Shown: piece by piece, positions 25,881-36,482 of the stretch
Layout: each line of letters begins with the position of its first letter
Numbering within the stretch: position 1 is the stretch's first letter
DNA from: Candidatus Latescibacterota bacterium
GTDB taxonomy: Bacteria; Krumholzibacteriota; Krumholzibacteriia; JACNKJ01
Direction: 5' to 3'
Assembly: GCA_020633725.1 (NCBI GenBank)
Contig: JACKDC010000007.1
Location: 4,870 to 68,869 of the forward strand
Length of the DNA: 64,000 bases
Program-made: the position numbers and the translations under genes
The notes under the pieces: generated by a model
The model's database searches: none
Told to the model about the DNA's origin: nothing
The model's input: the letters and a program-made list of their open reading frames with translations, nothing else

Positions 25881-25920
25881 AAAACGGAAACAGCCCGCCT
25901 CCGTCGGACGGAAGCGGGCT
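25881..25920 (-). terminator. Rho-independent terminator of the initiator tRNA gene
   Basis: On the minus strand AGCCCGC...GCGGGCT forms the outer stem and TCCG/CGGA the inner stem around a TCCGA loop (25892-25920). TTTCCGTTTT follows. It lies 11 bases beyond the tRNA 3' end. Confidence 0.8.
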
Positions 25921-25930
25921 GCTGGCTAGG

Positions 25931-26004
<74 letters not shown>

Positions 26005-26017
26005 GCAACGAGGGCCC

Positions 26018-26046
26018 AATATAGACCGGGGACCGGGTGCCGTCAA
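26018..26046 (-). promoter_or_regulatory. Strong promoter of the initiator tRNA gene
   Basis: On the minus strand TTGACG (26041-26046), 17 bases, then TATATT (26018-26023), 13 bases upstream of the tRNA 5' end. A GC-rich discriminator (GGGCCC) follows, typical of stringently controlled stable-RNA promoters. A second TTGACG faces the other way at 26067-26072 but lacks a matching -10. Confidence 0.75.
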
Positions 26047-26203
26047 CCCCCAGCGGCGCGATTCCGTTGACGGAACTCGCGCGAATTCAAGCCGTTGCTC
26101 CCAACTTCGCAGGTAGCCCTTGGCGCGGCCCCCGGGATCGTCCATGCTGCGCGTCGATCCCACCATCCCCCCCACCCGCAGCGCTTCGCCGAGGTGTTCG
26201 CAA

Positions 26204-27886
<1,683 letters not shown>

Positions 27887-27946
27887 TACCGCAATCGGTT
27901 AACAGGGCTTCGAGAATCGATCCAGGAATAGCGGGTAATGAAGGCG

Positions 27947-27983
27947 GGATTTCCTGGAAATCCGGCGAACTTCGCCTTAGACT
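27947..27983 (+). promoter_or_regulatory. Promoter with overlapping palindromic operator for the cytochrome/NrfD operon
   Basis: TGGAAA (27955-27960) and TAGACT (27978-27983) are 17 bases apart. A perfect palindrome, GGATTTCC-T-GGAAATCC (27947-27963), overlaps the -35 element. A regulator bound there could repress the promoter or activate it from class-II geometry. Confidence 0.5.
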
Positions 27984-28034
27984 CGCCTCCGACGGATCCG
28001 GTCCCTCGCCGGTCCAGTTCCCGGGAGAGCGATC

Positions 28035-28604
28035 ATGACGAAGCCGGCCACCGCCGCGTTGCTCGCGTTGCTCGCCTTCAGTTTCGCCGCGGTCCCCGCC
28101 GCCGGGGCCGCAGGCGCCGCTCCGGTGGAGGACAGCTTCCCCGTGCCGCCGCCGCCGCTCTCCGACGGGATCTTTCCCTGCTCGGACTGCCACGCCGACC
28201 TGGAGCCCGATCCGACGCCGCGGGTGCTGGGCATGCACGAAGAGATCGCGGAGAGCTTCCACCACGCCGAGCAGCGGCGCTGGTGCCTCGACTGCCACAA
28301 TCCGGATGACCGCGACAAGCTCCGCCTGGCCAACGGCCAGCTCATCGACTTCGAGCACTCCTACGAACTCTGCGGGCAGTGTCACGGCACCATCTATCGC
28401 GACTGGAAGGCCGGCGTGCACGGCAAGCGCACGGGCTACTGGAACGGCCGCCGGGAGTACCGGCTCTGCGTCGCCTGCCACAATCCGCACCACCCGCGTT
28501 TCGCCCCGATCGTCCCCGAGCCCGCGCCGACGCGCCCCGGCGCCATCGGCAACCGCAACCCCGCCGGCGTAGAGGCCGAGCACGCGTCGAGAGGTGAGCG
28601 ATGA
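28035..28604 (+). CDS. Periplasmic tetraheme cytochrome c
   Basis: 189 residues with a signal peptide (about 1-26). Four CxxCH heme-binding motifs lie at 49-53 (CSDCH), 84-88 (CLDCH), 113-117 (CGQCH) and 145-149 (CVACH). Extra histidines (HEEIAESFHH, FEHSYE, GVHGKR) could be distal ligands. It is the first gene of a three-gene operon with a Tat-exported Fe-S protein and an NrfD-type quinone-interacting membrane protein. It most likely passes electrons between that membrane module and a periplasmic partner. The ATG follows GGGAGAG, and the stop overlaps the next gene (ATGA). Confidence 0.88.
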   Translation: MTKPATAALLALLAFSFAAVPAAGAAGAAPVEDSFPVPPPPLSDGIFPCSDCHADLEPDPTPRVLGMHEEIAESFHHAEQRRWCLDCHNPDDRDKLRLANGQLIDFEHSYELCGQCHGTIYRDWKAGVHGKRTGYWNGRREYRLCVACHNPHHPRFAPIVPEPAPTRPGAIGNRNPAGVEAEHASRGER

Positions 28605-29527
28605 GCCGCGAGCAGCCGGATCGCGAGAGCTTCATGAACATGGACCGTCGCAGCTTCCTCAAGCTGGCCGGCCTGGGCAGTCTCGCGATTCCCGCCGGCA
28701 GCGCGGACGCGTCGATCTGGGACGCCTTCTTCCAGAAGAACTTCCGCGAGATGAACCGCGACGACGTCAGCGCCATGCTCGAGCGCCTCGAGCGCCGCTA
28801 TCTCGAGGAGAGCGGCTATTCCCTCACCGTGAAGGCCACGCCGCCGCTGCCCGGCGTCAAGTTCGGCTACGGGCTCGACCTCTCGCGCTGCGTGGGTTGC
28901 CGCCGCTGCGTCTACGCCTGCGTGAAGGAGAACAACCAGTCGCGGGATCCGCAGATCCACTGGATCAGCGTTCTCCGCTTCCCCAAGGACGAGAAGGGCG
29001 TCAGCGATCTCGAGCGCGCGGATCTCTACTACCACGCCGAGGAGGTGCCGGAGGACGGCTACTTCTACATGCCCGTGGCCTGCCAGCACTGCGAGGACCC
29101 GCCCTGCGTGAAGTCCTGCCCCGCGAAGGCGACCTGGACCGAGCCCGACGGCATCGTCGTCATCGACTACGACTGGTGCGTGGGTTGCCGCTTCTGCATG
29201 GCCGCCTGCCCCTACGGCGCTCGTCGCTTCAACTGGGGACGGCCGGATCTCCCCGCGGACTCGCTCAATCCCGACACCCACTACCTCGGCAACCGGCCCC
29301 GTCCGATCGGCGTGGTGGAGAAGTGCAGCTTCTGCATCCAGCGCGTGCGCGAGGAGCCCGGCCGCTATCCGGCCTGCGTCGAGATCTGCCCGGTGGGCGC
29401 GCGCAAGTTCGGCAACCTGCTCGACCCCGACAGCGAGATTCGCTACTGCATCGACAACAAGCGGGTCTTCCGGCTCAAGGAGGACCTCAACACGAACCCC
29501 AAGTTCTTCTACTTCTTCGCGACCTGA
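28601..29527 (+). CDS. Tat-exported ferredoxin-like 4x[4Fe-4S] protein
   Basis: 308 residues. A Tat signal (MDRRSFLKLAG) starts 13 residues after the ATG, so the real start could be the ATG at about 28634. Four clusters of cysteines are visible (CVGCRRCVYAC, CQHCEDPPCVKSC, CVGCRFCMAAC, CSFCIQ...CVEIC), as in the NrfC/DmsB/HybA/DsrO family. Clusters would form a periplasmic wire between the tetraheme cytochrome and the NrfD-like subunit. Translation is coupled to the cytochrome gene. No molybdopterin or other catalytic subunit is encoded nearby. Confidence 0.88.
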   Translation: MSREQPDRESFMNMDRRSFLKLAGLGSLAIPAGSADASIWDAFFQKNFREMNRDDVSAMLERLERRYLEESGYSLTVKATPPLPGVKFGYGLDLSRCVGCRRCVYACVKENNQSRDPQIHWISVLRFPKDEKGVSDLERADLYYHAEEVPEDGYFYMPVACQHCEDPPCVKSCPAKATWTEPDGIVVIDYDWCVGCRFCMAACPYGARRFNWGRPDLPADSLNPDTHYLGNRPRPIGVVEKCSFCIQRVREEPGRYPACVEICPVGARKFGNLLDPDSEIRYCIDNKRVFRLKEDLNTNPKFFYFFAT

Positions 29528-29545
29528 TTCCTCGGGGAGCCGCGG

Positions 29546-30748
29546 ATGCACAACTTCCTCGTCACGCTGAAGACGCTGTTGCGTGGGAACCGCTGGTACT
29601 ACGTCTGGCTGGGGCTGCTGGGCGTGCTCATCGTCAACGGGCTGGCGGCCTACCTGCGGCAGACGAACACGGGGCTCATCGTCACGGGGATGCGCGATCC
29701 CGTCTCCTGGGGCTTCTACATCTCCAACTTCACGTTCCTCGTGGGCGTCGCGGCGGCGGCCGTGCTGCTGGTGGTGCCGGCCTACATCTACAATTTCAAG
29801 CCCATCAAGGAGATCGTGCTCTTCGGCGAGCTGCTCGCCGTGGCGGCCATGGTGATGTGCATGCTCTTCGTGATGGTGGACATGGGACACCCGGGCCGCT
29901 ATCTGCACCTGATGCCCATCGTCGGGAGCATGAACTTCCCGTCGTCGCTGCTGTCCTGGGACATCCTCGCGCTCTCGGGCTATCTCGCCATCAACCTCTT
30001 CATCTCCTTCTACGCCCTCTACCGCATGGCCCACAGCCGCGAGTACAGCCTGCAGCTCATCAAGCCGCTGATCCTGCTGTCGATTCCCTGGGCCGTGAGC
30101 ATCCACACCGTGACGGCCTTCCTCTACAACGGCCTCTCCTCGCGGCCCTTCTGGAACGCGTCCATCCTGGCGCCGCGCTTTCTCGCCTCGGCGTTCTGCT
30201 CGGGGCCGGCGGTGATGATCCTCATCTTCCAGATCGTGCGGAAGGTGTCGAAGATCGAGATCGACAACAAGGCGCTCTTCAAGATCTCCGAGCTGATCGC
30301 CTACGCCATGGGCGTGAATCTCTTCCTGTTCGCGGCGGAGTTCTTCAAGGAGTTCTACTCGGGCAGCGTGCACCTGGCCCCGATGAAGTACCTCTACTTC
30401 GGCCTCGACGGGCACACGCAGCTCGTCCCCTGGATGTGGACGGCCTTCGTCTTCAACCTCACGGCCTTCTTCATCTTCCTCAATCCGCGGGCGCGCCGGA
30501 ACTTCTTCGTGCTCAACACGGCCTGCGTGCTGGTGATCATCGGCGTCTACATCGAGAAGGGGATGGGCCTCGTGATCCCGGGCTTCGTGCCCAGCACCCT
30601 CGGCGAGATCTATGACTACCTGCCCACGCTCACCGAGAAGAGCGTGGCGATCGGCGTGTGGGCCGTGGGCGGGCTGATCTACACGCTGCTCGTGAAGTTC
30701 GCGATGCCCGTCTACACCGGCGCGCTTCGCTTCTACTCCAGGGACTGA
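29546..30748 (+). CDS. NrfD/PsrC-family membrane subunit
   Basis: 400 residues with about ten transmembrane helices (for example VWLGLLGVLIVNGLAAYL, FTFLVGVAAAAVLLVVPAYI, FNLTAFFIFLN). The FVMVDMGHPGR segment is a common NrfD/PsrC feature close to the quinone site. It sits in the inner membrane and exchanges electrons between the (mena)quinone pool and the preceding Fe-S protein. It is the third gene of the cytochrome c/Fe-S/NrfD operon, which resembles NrfBCD or DsrJOP modules. It ends six bases before the convergent membrane-protein gene. Confidence 0.88.
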   Translation: MHNFLVTLKTLLRGNRWYYVWLGLLGVLIVNGLAAYLRQTNTGLIVTGMRDPVSWGFYISNFTFLVGVAAAAVLLVVPAYIYNFKPIKEIVLFGELLAVAAMVMCMLFVMVDMGHPGRYLHLMPIVGSMNFPSSLLSWDILALSGYLAINLFISFYALYRMAHSREYSLQLIKPLILLSIPWAVSIHTVTAFLYNGLSSRPFWNASILAPRFLASAFCSGPAVMILIFQIVRKVSKIEIDNKALFKISELIAYAMGVNLFLFAAEFFKEFYSGSVHLAPMKYLYFGLDGHTQLVPWMWTAFVFNLTAFFIFLNPRARRNFFVLNTACVLVIIGVYIEKGMGLVIPGFVPSTLGEIYDYLPTLTEKSVAIGVWAVGGLIYTLLVKFAMPVYTGALRFYSRD

Positions 30749-30754
30749 TCGCCA

Positions 30755-32488
30755 TCAGTCGCTTCCTCCGGCCGGCGTGGGACGGGGTCCGCGAGCACGC
30801 AGCAGCCACGGCGATGCGATCAGCGCGCCGCCGAAGAAGGCGCAACCGAGGAACAGCGCGCCGGCGTGTCCCTGCCGGAGACCCACCAGGAGCATCGCTC
30901 CGCCCAGCGCCAGCACCGGATAGACCAGCCAGGTCCACTCCCGCAGCGGCCGTCGCCGTCCCCCCGTGGCCAGCAGCACCGCGGCGCCCGAGGGGACGGC
31001 CACGCGCGCGACCACCGCGGCCGCGGTGAGATCCTGCACGTCCCAGCTCGAGGCGAGGCGCAGCGCCAGCGCCACCAGCAGGCCCGCCAACCCCAGCACC
31101 GTGGTCACCAGCAGCGCCAGGCGGGGCAGCGCCGCCTGTTCGCTGCCGGGCAGGTGGCGCCGGACGACCGCCAGCACCAGGTAGCCCAGCAGCGCAAGCA
31201 GCAGCACGATGTAGCCGGCCGCGCCGGGACCGTCCAGGAGCCGCGGCGCGGGCGCCAGAAAGGCGGCGAAGGCGAAGCCGAGCAGACCGCTGCGCCAGGC
31301 GGCGACGGCGAGATAGAGCGCGCTGTGCACGCGCAGGGTGATGCGGTCGTAGGCCACGCCGAGCACGGCCGACGCCAGCCCCAGGAGCCCCCAGATCAGC
31401 GACAGCGCCGCGCCGCCGGAGACGAGGGTGCTCCCGGTCATCGCGAGCACGAGCGCCAGCGACGTGTAGAAGATGAAGTTGCGCCCGCGGCCGACGCGCC
31501 GGTCCACGAAGGCGAACGCGACGAGGTAGCATGCCCCGGCCGCGACCAGCGCCGCCGGTCCCAGCCACTGGCCGCCGTGCCCGTGCGCATGCGCGATGCG
31601 CACCGCGCCCCCGAAGCCGATGGCCAGCGCCGCGGCCGTCTGCACGACCTCGAAGAGCGTCACGTCCCGCTGTCGCCAGAGCGTCCTCAGCGCGAAGCTG
31701 CCCAGGTAGACCACGAGCAGCGCGCCGGCCAGACCCTGCGCCAGCCCCACCGACAGCCCGGCGTAGTGCGCGGGCACCCCGTTCCCGCTCGAGGCGATGG
31801 AGACGAGCACCAGCACCATGAAGTCCGTCACCAGGGCCGTCCACCAGCGCAGTCCATGCCACTTGAAGTGGTAGCCGAGCCAGACCGTGCCCAGGCCGAG
31901 CAGCAGCAGCAGTCCGATGAAGGGTTCCGACACCCCGGTGGCGAAGTGCAGCGCCACCGCGACGGCCATCGCGCCGCTGACGTGCACCCAGGCGAGGCTG
32001 CGGATGCGCTGTCGCCAGCCGGCCAGCAGCGCAAGCGCGACGAGCACGGCGGCGAGCAGCGCGGCCAGCCCGGGGGGCATCACGCCGAATCGCGTCGGCG
32101 CCTCCCAGAGGATGGGGTAGGCGATGAGGGCGGCCGTGATGCCGTAGGTCAGCGCCCTGACCGGCTTGCCCCGACCGGCCGCGCGTCCGGCGAGTCCGAT
32201 CCAGAGGACGGCGTAGACCAGGCCCAGCGCGACGCCCCCGAGCAGGGGCAGCAACCCGGAGTCGGTGAAGGCCCGCAGCATGAAGGCGCCCGCCATGAGC
32301 AGCAGCGCCTGCCCCAGATCGGCGAGCCCGACGTCGAGCCCCGAAGGACCGGCCGTGGCGTTTGGCGTGACGGCCTTGACCGGTGTCCTGGGTTGGCGCG
32401 CGGGACCCGCGGCGCCAAGCAGCGCTTCCAGACGAGAGAGGCGCGCTTCCAGTCCGCGCTGCGCCAGCAGCAGCTCCTGGATGCGCAC
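30755..32488 (-). CDS. Polytopic membrane protein (DUF2339-like)
   Basis: 577 residues. A short coiled-coil N-terminus (RIQELLLAQRGLEARLSRLEALLG) precedes about 16 hydrophobic helices, ending in a basic tail. This topology resembles DUF2339 proteins, whose function is unknown. No catalytic motif is visible. The GTG at 32488 lacks a ribosome-binding site. An AUC codon nine codons upstream (32515) has GGGAGGG five bases before it and would give a natural-looking N-terminus MGDNESHLDVRIQE. It is convergent with the NrfD gene and divergent from hypF. Confidence 0.6.
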   Translation of the reverse strand: MRIQELLLAQRGLEARLSRLEALLGAAGPARQPRTPVKAVTPNATAGPSGLDVGLADLGQALLLMAGAFMLRAFTDSGLLPLLGGVALGLVYAVLWIGLAGRAAGRGKPVRALTYGITAALIAYPILWEAPTRFGVMPPGLAALLAAVLVALALLAGWRQRIRSLAWVHVSGAMAVAVALHFATGVSEPFIGLLLLLGLGTVWLGYHFKWHGLRWWTALVTDFMVLVLVSIASSGNGVPAHYAGLSVGLAQGLAGALLVVYLGSFALRTLWRQRDVTLFEVVQTAAALAIGFGGAVRIAHAHGHGGQWLGPAALVAAGACYLVAFAFVDRRVGRGRNFIFYTSLALVLAMTGSTLVSGGAALSLIWGLLGLASAVLGVAYDRITLRVHSALYLAVAAWRSGLLGFAFAAFLAPAPRLLDGPGAAGYIVLLLALLGYLVLAVVRRHLPGSEQAALPRLALLVTTVLGLAGLLVALALRLASSWDVQDLTAAAVVARVAVPSGAAVLLATGGRRRPLREWTWLVYPVLALGGAMLLVGLRQGHAGALFLGCAFFGGALIASPWLLRARGPRPTPAGGSD

Positions 32489-32534
32489 ATCGAGATGGGA
32501 CTCGTTGTCGCCGATGGCGTCCCTCCCTCGCTGC

Positions 32535-32565
32535 CGACCCGAAAAGTTGTGGCTCTTTCGGGTCG
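32535..32565. other. Strong hairpin upstream of the DUF2339-like gene
   Basis: CGACCCGAAA (32535-32544) and TTTCGGGTCG (32556-32565) are perfect 10-base arms around an 11-base loop. It lies 47 bases upstream of the GTG at 32488, in an AT-richer stretch (32560-32590) that probably contains the promoter. It could be a 5'-leader stem or an operator. A second hairpin, TGCCCCT-GGCA-AGGGGCA at 32653-32670, lies closer to hypF. Confidence 0.5.
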
Positions 32566-32757
32566 TTATGTCTTTATTTAGCCGTATGAAGTCGGCGGAA
32601 GCCGGCCGGCCGCCGCCGCTCTTTCGACATCGGCAATGATTTCACAGATCTCTGCCCCTGGCAAGGGGCATCTGCGCCTGCCCGGCCCGTCCGAAGTGGA
32701 CGACCCGGCCGGCCAGGTCTGCTAGAGTCCCGGCGTCGACCTCGGAGGCCCAGCGCC

Positions 32758-35112
32758 GTGCCCGGAGTTCCCCATTCGCTTCAGTCACCGCCCCCCGGCA
32801 GCCGCCGCTGCCGCCTCGACTTCCGCGGCCGCGTGCAGGGCGTGGGCTTTCGGCCCTGGATCTACCGCCTGGCCTGCGACTGCGGACTGGCGGGCCACGT
32901 GGGCAACGACGCGCGCGGCGCCTTCGCCGAGCTGGAGGGCAGCGCGGAGGACATCGCGCGCTTCCTCGCGCGCAGCCGGACCGAGGCGCCGCCCCTGGCC
33001 GCCATCGCCGAGGTGACCGAGCAGGCCCTGCCGCCGCTGGGGGAGCGCGGCTTTCGCATCCTCCCCAGCCGGGACGAGGGCGCCCATCGCGCCGAGATCG
33101 CGCCCGACAGCGCCACCTGCCCCGACTGCCTGCGCGAACTCCTCGATCCGGCCGACCGCCGCCATCGCTACCCCTTCATCAACTGCACGAACTGCGGGCC
33201 GCGCTACAGCATCGTGCGCGGCGTGCCCTACGACCGCCCGCTCACCACGATGCGCGGCTTCGTCATGTGCCCGGCCTGCCAGGCCGAGTACGACGACCCC
33301 GCCAACCGCCGCTTCCACGCCCAGCCCAACGCCTGTCCCGACTGCGGCCCACGCGTCTGGCTGACGGACCCCGCCGGCACGCCGCTGGCCGGCGACGCCA
33401 TCGCCGAGTGCGCGCGACGCCTGCTGGCGGGGGAGATCGTCGCCATCAAGGGATTGGGCGGCTTCCACCTCGCCTGCCGCGCCGACAGTGAGCGCGCCGT
33501 CACCGCGCTTCGCGCGCGCAAGGGGCGCGAGGCCAAGCCGCTGGCGCTCATGGTGGCCGACCTCGCCGCCGCGCGCGCGCTCGTCCACCTCGACGACGCC
33601 AGCGAGGCGCTGCTGATCGGCGCGGCGCGTCCCATCGTGCTCGCGCCGGCCCTCGCGGGCGCGCAGGTGGCGCCGTCGGTGGCGCCCGGCACGCACACGC
33701 TGGGCGTCATGCTGCCCTACACGCCGCTGCACACGCTGCTGTTCGCGCCGGTGGACGGAACCGCGCTGCCGCCCCTGGTCATGACCTCGGGCAATCCCAG
33801 CGCCGAGCCCCTGTGCTGCGACAACGACGAGGCCCTGGAGCGGCTGAGCGGCATCGCCGACGCCTTCCTGCTCCACGACCGCGACATCGAACGCCGCGTC
33901 GACGACTCCGTCGCCCTCGCGCTCACCCTCCCCGGTCCCACCGGCCCCGTCGTGCGCAACACGCCCCTGCGCCGCGCACGCGGCTACGCGCCGGAGCCCG
34001 TCGTGCTGTCCCGCGCGGTGACGCGACCCGCGCTGGCCCTGGGCGGCGAAATGAAGAGCGCCGTCTGCCTCGCCGTCGACGACCGCGCGCTCCTCAGCGA
34101 GCACCTGGGCGACCTGGACAACCCCGCCGCCTTCCGCAACTTCCTCGGCACCATCGAACGCCTGCAGGCGCTCTTCGACGTCGAGCCGGCCGTGGTGGCC
34201 TGCGACCTGCATCCGGACTACGCCGCCAGCCGGCACGCGCGTGCGCTGCCCCTGCCGCGCGTGGAGGTGCAGCACCATCACGCCCACCTGGTGAGCTGCC
34301 TGGCCGACAACGGTCTGGAGGGCGAGGCGCTGGGGCTCATCTGCGACGGGACGGGCTACGGCAGCGACGGCGCCATCTGGGGCTGCGAGCTCCTCCGCGG
34401 CGACGCCCGCGGCTTCGCGCGCCTGGGCCAGCTGCGCTACTTCCCCCTGCTGGGCGGGGACGCCGCGGCGCGCGAGACCTGGCGTCCCGCCGCCGGCCTC
34501 CTCGCCGAGGCCTACGGCGCCGACTGGCGCCGCGCCTGTCCCGCCGCCGCGTCGCGGGTCGAACCCGTGAAGCTGGCGCTGGCCGCGCGCTTCCTCGCTG
34601 CGCCGAACACCCCGGCCCCACGCACCAGCAGCCTGGGCCGCCTCTTCGACGCCGCGGCCTTCCTGCTGGGCCTCTGCGACCTGAATCGCGCCGACGCCCA
34701 GGCGCCCATGGCCCTCGAGGCCGCGGCCGCGGCCCACGGCGCCGCCGCACCCCTGCCCCTCCCTCTGCTGCGCGAAGACGACGCCCTCGCCCTCGACCAC
34801 CGCCCGCTCACCCGCGCGCTCGTGGAAGGCCTCGCCGCCGGGCGCTCCGCCGGCGAACTGGCGGCCGGCTTTCACGCCGGGCTGGCCGCCGGCCTCGCCG
34901 CCCTGGCCGCCGCCGCGGCGGAGGGGGGCGCGCCCCGCCGCGTGATGCTCTCCGGCGGCTGCTTCGCCAACCGCCTCCTCACGGAAGCCCTCGCGCAGCA
35001 GTTGATGGCCGCGGGCCTGGAGGTCTATATTCATCACCGTGTTCCGGCCGGCGACGGCGGCCTGGCCCTGGGCCAGGCGCTGATCGCGGCGGCAAGCCAT
35101 CTGGAGGGTTGA
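32758..35112 (+). CDS. hypF: Carbamoyltransferase HypF
   Basis: 784 residues. HypF makes the CN ligands of the [NiFe] centre by using carbamoyl phosphate and ATP to load a carbamoyl group on HypE. Domains in order are acylphosphatase (RGRVQGVGFRPW, 23-34), two zinc-finger pairs (C121/C124, C143/C146, C171/C174, C193/C196), a YrdC-like domain (about 205-390) and a Kae1-like domain with HHHAH (506-510). The GTG at 32758 has GGAGG at nine bases. TAGAGT at 32723-32728 is a possible -10. It is the first of six hyp genes. Confidence 0.96.
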   Translation: MPGVPHSLQSPPPGSRRCRLDFRGRVQGVGFRPWIYRLACDCGLAGHVGNDARGAFAELEGSAEDIARFLARSRTEAPPLAAIAEVTEQALPPLGERGFRILPSRDEGAHRAEIAPDSATCPDCLRELLDPADRRHRYPFINCTNCGPRYSIVRGVPYDRPLTTMRGFVMCPACQAEYDDPANRRFHAQPNACPDCGPRVWLTDPAGTPLAGDAIAECARRLLAGEIVAIKGLGGFHLACRADSERAVTALRARKGREAKPLALMVADLAAARALVHLDDASEALLIGAARPIVLAPALAGAQVAPSVAPGTHTLGVMLPYTPLHTLLFAPVDGTALPPLVMTSGNPSAEPLCCDNDEALERLSGIADAFLLHDRDIERRVDDSVALALTLPGPTGPVVRNTPLRRARGYAPEPVVLSRAVTRPALALGGEMKSAVCLAVDDRALLSEHLGDLDNPAAFRNFLGTIERLQALFDVEPAVVACDLHPDYAASRHARALPLPRVEVQHHHAHLVSCLADNGLEGEALGLICDGTGYGSDGAIWGCELLRGDARGFARLGQLRYFPLLGGDAAARETWRPAAGLLAEAYGADWRRACPAAASRVEPVKLALAARFLAAPNTPAPRTSSLGRLFDAAAFLLGLCDLNRADAQAPMALEAAAAAHGAAAPLPLPLLREDDALALDHRPLTRALVEGLAAGRSAGELAAGFHAGLAAGLAALAAAAAEGGAPRRVMLSGGCFANRLLTEALAQQLMAAGLEVYIHHRVPAGDGGLALGQALIAAASHLEG

Positions 35113-35114
35113 CC

Positions 35115-35384
35115 ATGTGCCTCGCAGTTCCAGGGCAGATCCTGAGCGTGACGGGCGAGGCCGACGACGCCCTTGGCCGCCTCGCCACGGTCGACTTCCA
35201 GGGCAGCCGCATGGAGGCGTCACTCGCCATGACGCCGGAGGCCGGCGCCGGGGACTGGGTGCTCGTGCACGCGGGCTATGCCATCACCCAGCTGGACGAA
35301 GCGGAGGCGCGCGAGACCTGGGAGACGCTGCGCATCGCCCTGGGCGAGGACTTCGAACTGCCCGGCGGCGAGGCCGGCGCATGA
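35115..35384 (+). CDS. hypC: Hydrogenase maturation chaperone HypC
   Basis: 89 residues with the invariant N-terminal Met-Cys (MCLAVPGQI); the Cys at position 2 holds the Fe(CN)2CO intermediate with HypD. The small OB-fold body contains VDFQGSR and WVLVHAGYAI. It starts two bases after hypF and ends overlapping hypD (ATGA). Only one HypC/HybG-type protein is present for two hydrogenases, so it probably serves both. Confidence 0.95.
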   Translation: MCLAVPGQILSVTGEADDALGRLATVDFQGSRMEASLAMTPEAGAGDWVLVHAGYAITQLDEAEARETWETLRIALGEDFELPGGEAGA

Positions 35385-36481
35385 GACCCGTCCGCGACGC
35401 CGCCGCGCTGGGCGCTGAGATCCGCGACCTCGTGGGGAGAAGCCAGCGCGACACCGTGAGCATAATGGAAGTCTGCGGCACGCACACGGTCAGCCTCTTC
35501 CGCAGCGGCGCGCGCTCTTTCCTGCCCGAGAACCTGAAGCTGCTCAGCGGTCCGGGCTGTCCGGTCTGCGTCACCAGTCAGGGCTACCTGGACGCGGCCT
35601 GCGAGCTGGCGGCCCGCGACGACGTGATCGTCGCCACCTATGGCGACATGGTGCGCGTGCCCGGCGCGAAGGGCAGCCTCGAGGGCATGCGCGGCGAGGG
35701 CGCGAAGGTCGCCGTGGTCTACTCGGCCCGCGACGCGCTGAAGCTCGCCCAGGCGCATCCCGAGCGGCAGGTGGTCTTCCTCGCGGTGGGCTTCGAGACG
35801 ACCACGCCGGCCACCGCCACCACCGTCCTCGCGGCCGCGCAGCAGGGCGTGGACAACTACAGTATCCTGCCCGCGCACAAGCTCGTGATCCCCGCCATGG
35901 ACGCGCTGCTCGCCGGGGGCGAGGTGCCCGTGGACGGCTTCCTCTGTCCCGGCCACGTGAGCGTGGTGATCGGCGCGGACGCCTACGCGCCCATCGCCGC
36001 GAACTACGGCAAGCCCTGCGTCGTCGCCGGCTTCGAGCTCGAAGGCATGCTGGAGGCGGTGCTGCGCATCGTGCGGCAGGTGGCCGCGGACGAGGCGCGG
36101 GTGGAGAACGTCTACGGCGCGGCGGTGAGCGCGGCGGGCAACACGGCGGCCTGGGACCTGGTGGAGCGGGTCTTCGAGCCGGGGGACACGGTGTGGCGCG
36201 CTATGGGCACGCTGCCCGCCAGCGGACTCGAGCTGCGCCCGGCCTACCGCCGCTTCGACGCGCGCGAACGCTTCGGGGTGGCCTACGGCCCCGATCAGCA
36301 CCCCCCCGGCTGTCTCTGCGGCGAGGTGATCCAGGGCAAGGTGAGTCCCGCCGACTGCGCGCTCTTCGGGACGGGTTGCACGCCCCTGTCGCCCATCGGC
36401 CCGTGCATGGTCAGCAGCGAGGGCACCTGCGCCGCCTGGTACAAGTACCGGCGTCCGGCGCAGGCCGCCGGCGAGCGCTAG
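35381..36481 (+). CDS. hypD: Hydrogenase maturation protein HypD
   Basis: 366 residues. It is the scaffold with HypC on which Fe(CN)2CO is assembled. Conserved motifs are IMEVCGTHT, GPGCPVCVT (redox cysteines), FETTTPATA, LPAHKLV and the C-terminal [4Fe-4S] cysteines in CLCGEVIQGK...CALFGTGCTPLSPIGPCM. The ATG overlaps the hypC stop, indicating coupled production of the HypC-HypD complex. Confidence 0.96.
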   Translation: MRPVRDAAALGAEIRDLVGRSQRDTVSIMEVCGTHTVSLFRSGARSFLPENLKLLSGPGCPVCVTSQGYLDAACELAARDDVIVATYGDMVRVPGAKGSLEGMRGEGAKVAVVYSARDALKLAQAHPERQVVFLAVGFETTTPATATTVLAAAQQGVDNYSILPAHKLVIPAMDALLAGGEVPVDGFLCPGHVSVVIGADAYAPIAANYGKPCVVAGFELEGMLEAVLRIVRQVAADEARVENVYGAAVSAAGNTAAWDLVERVFEPGDTVWRAMGTLPASGLELRPAYRRFDARERFGVAYGPDQHPPGCLCGEVIQGKVSPADCALFGTGCTPLSPIGPCMVSSEGTCAAWYKYRRPAQAAGER

Positions 36482-36482
36482 C

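Noticed and set aside
26067..26095. A plus-strand TTGACG as an ettA promoter
   Set aside because: At 16-18 bases downstream there is no acceptable -10 hexamer, so I do not list it as a promoter.
32653..32670. The hairpin TGCCCCT/AGGGGCA as a terminator
   Set aside because: No T run follows on either strand, and no gene ends nearby.
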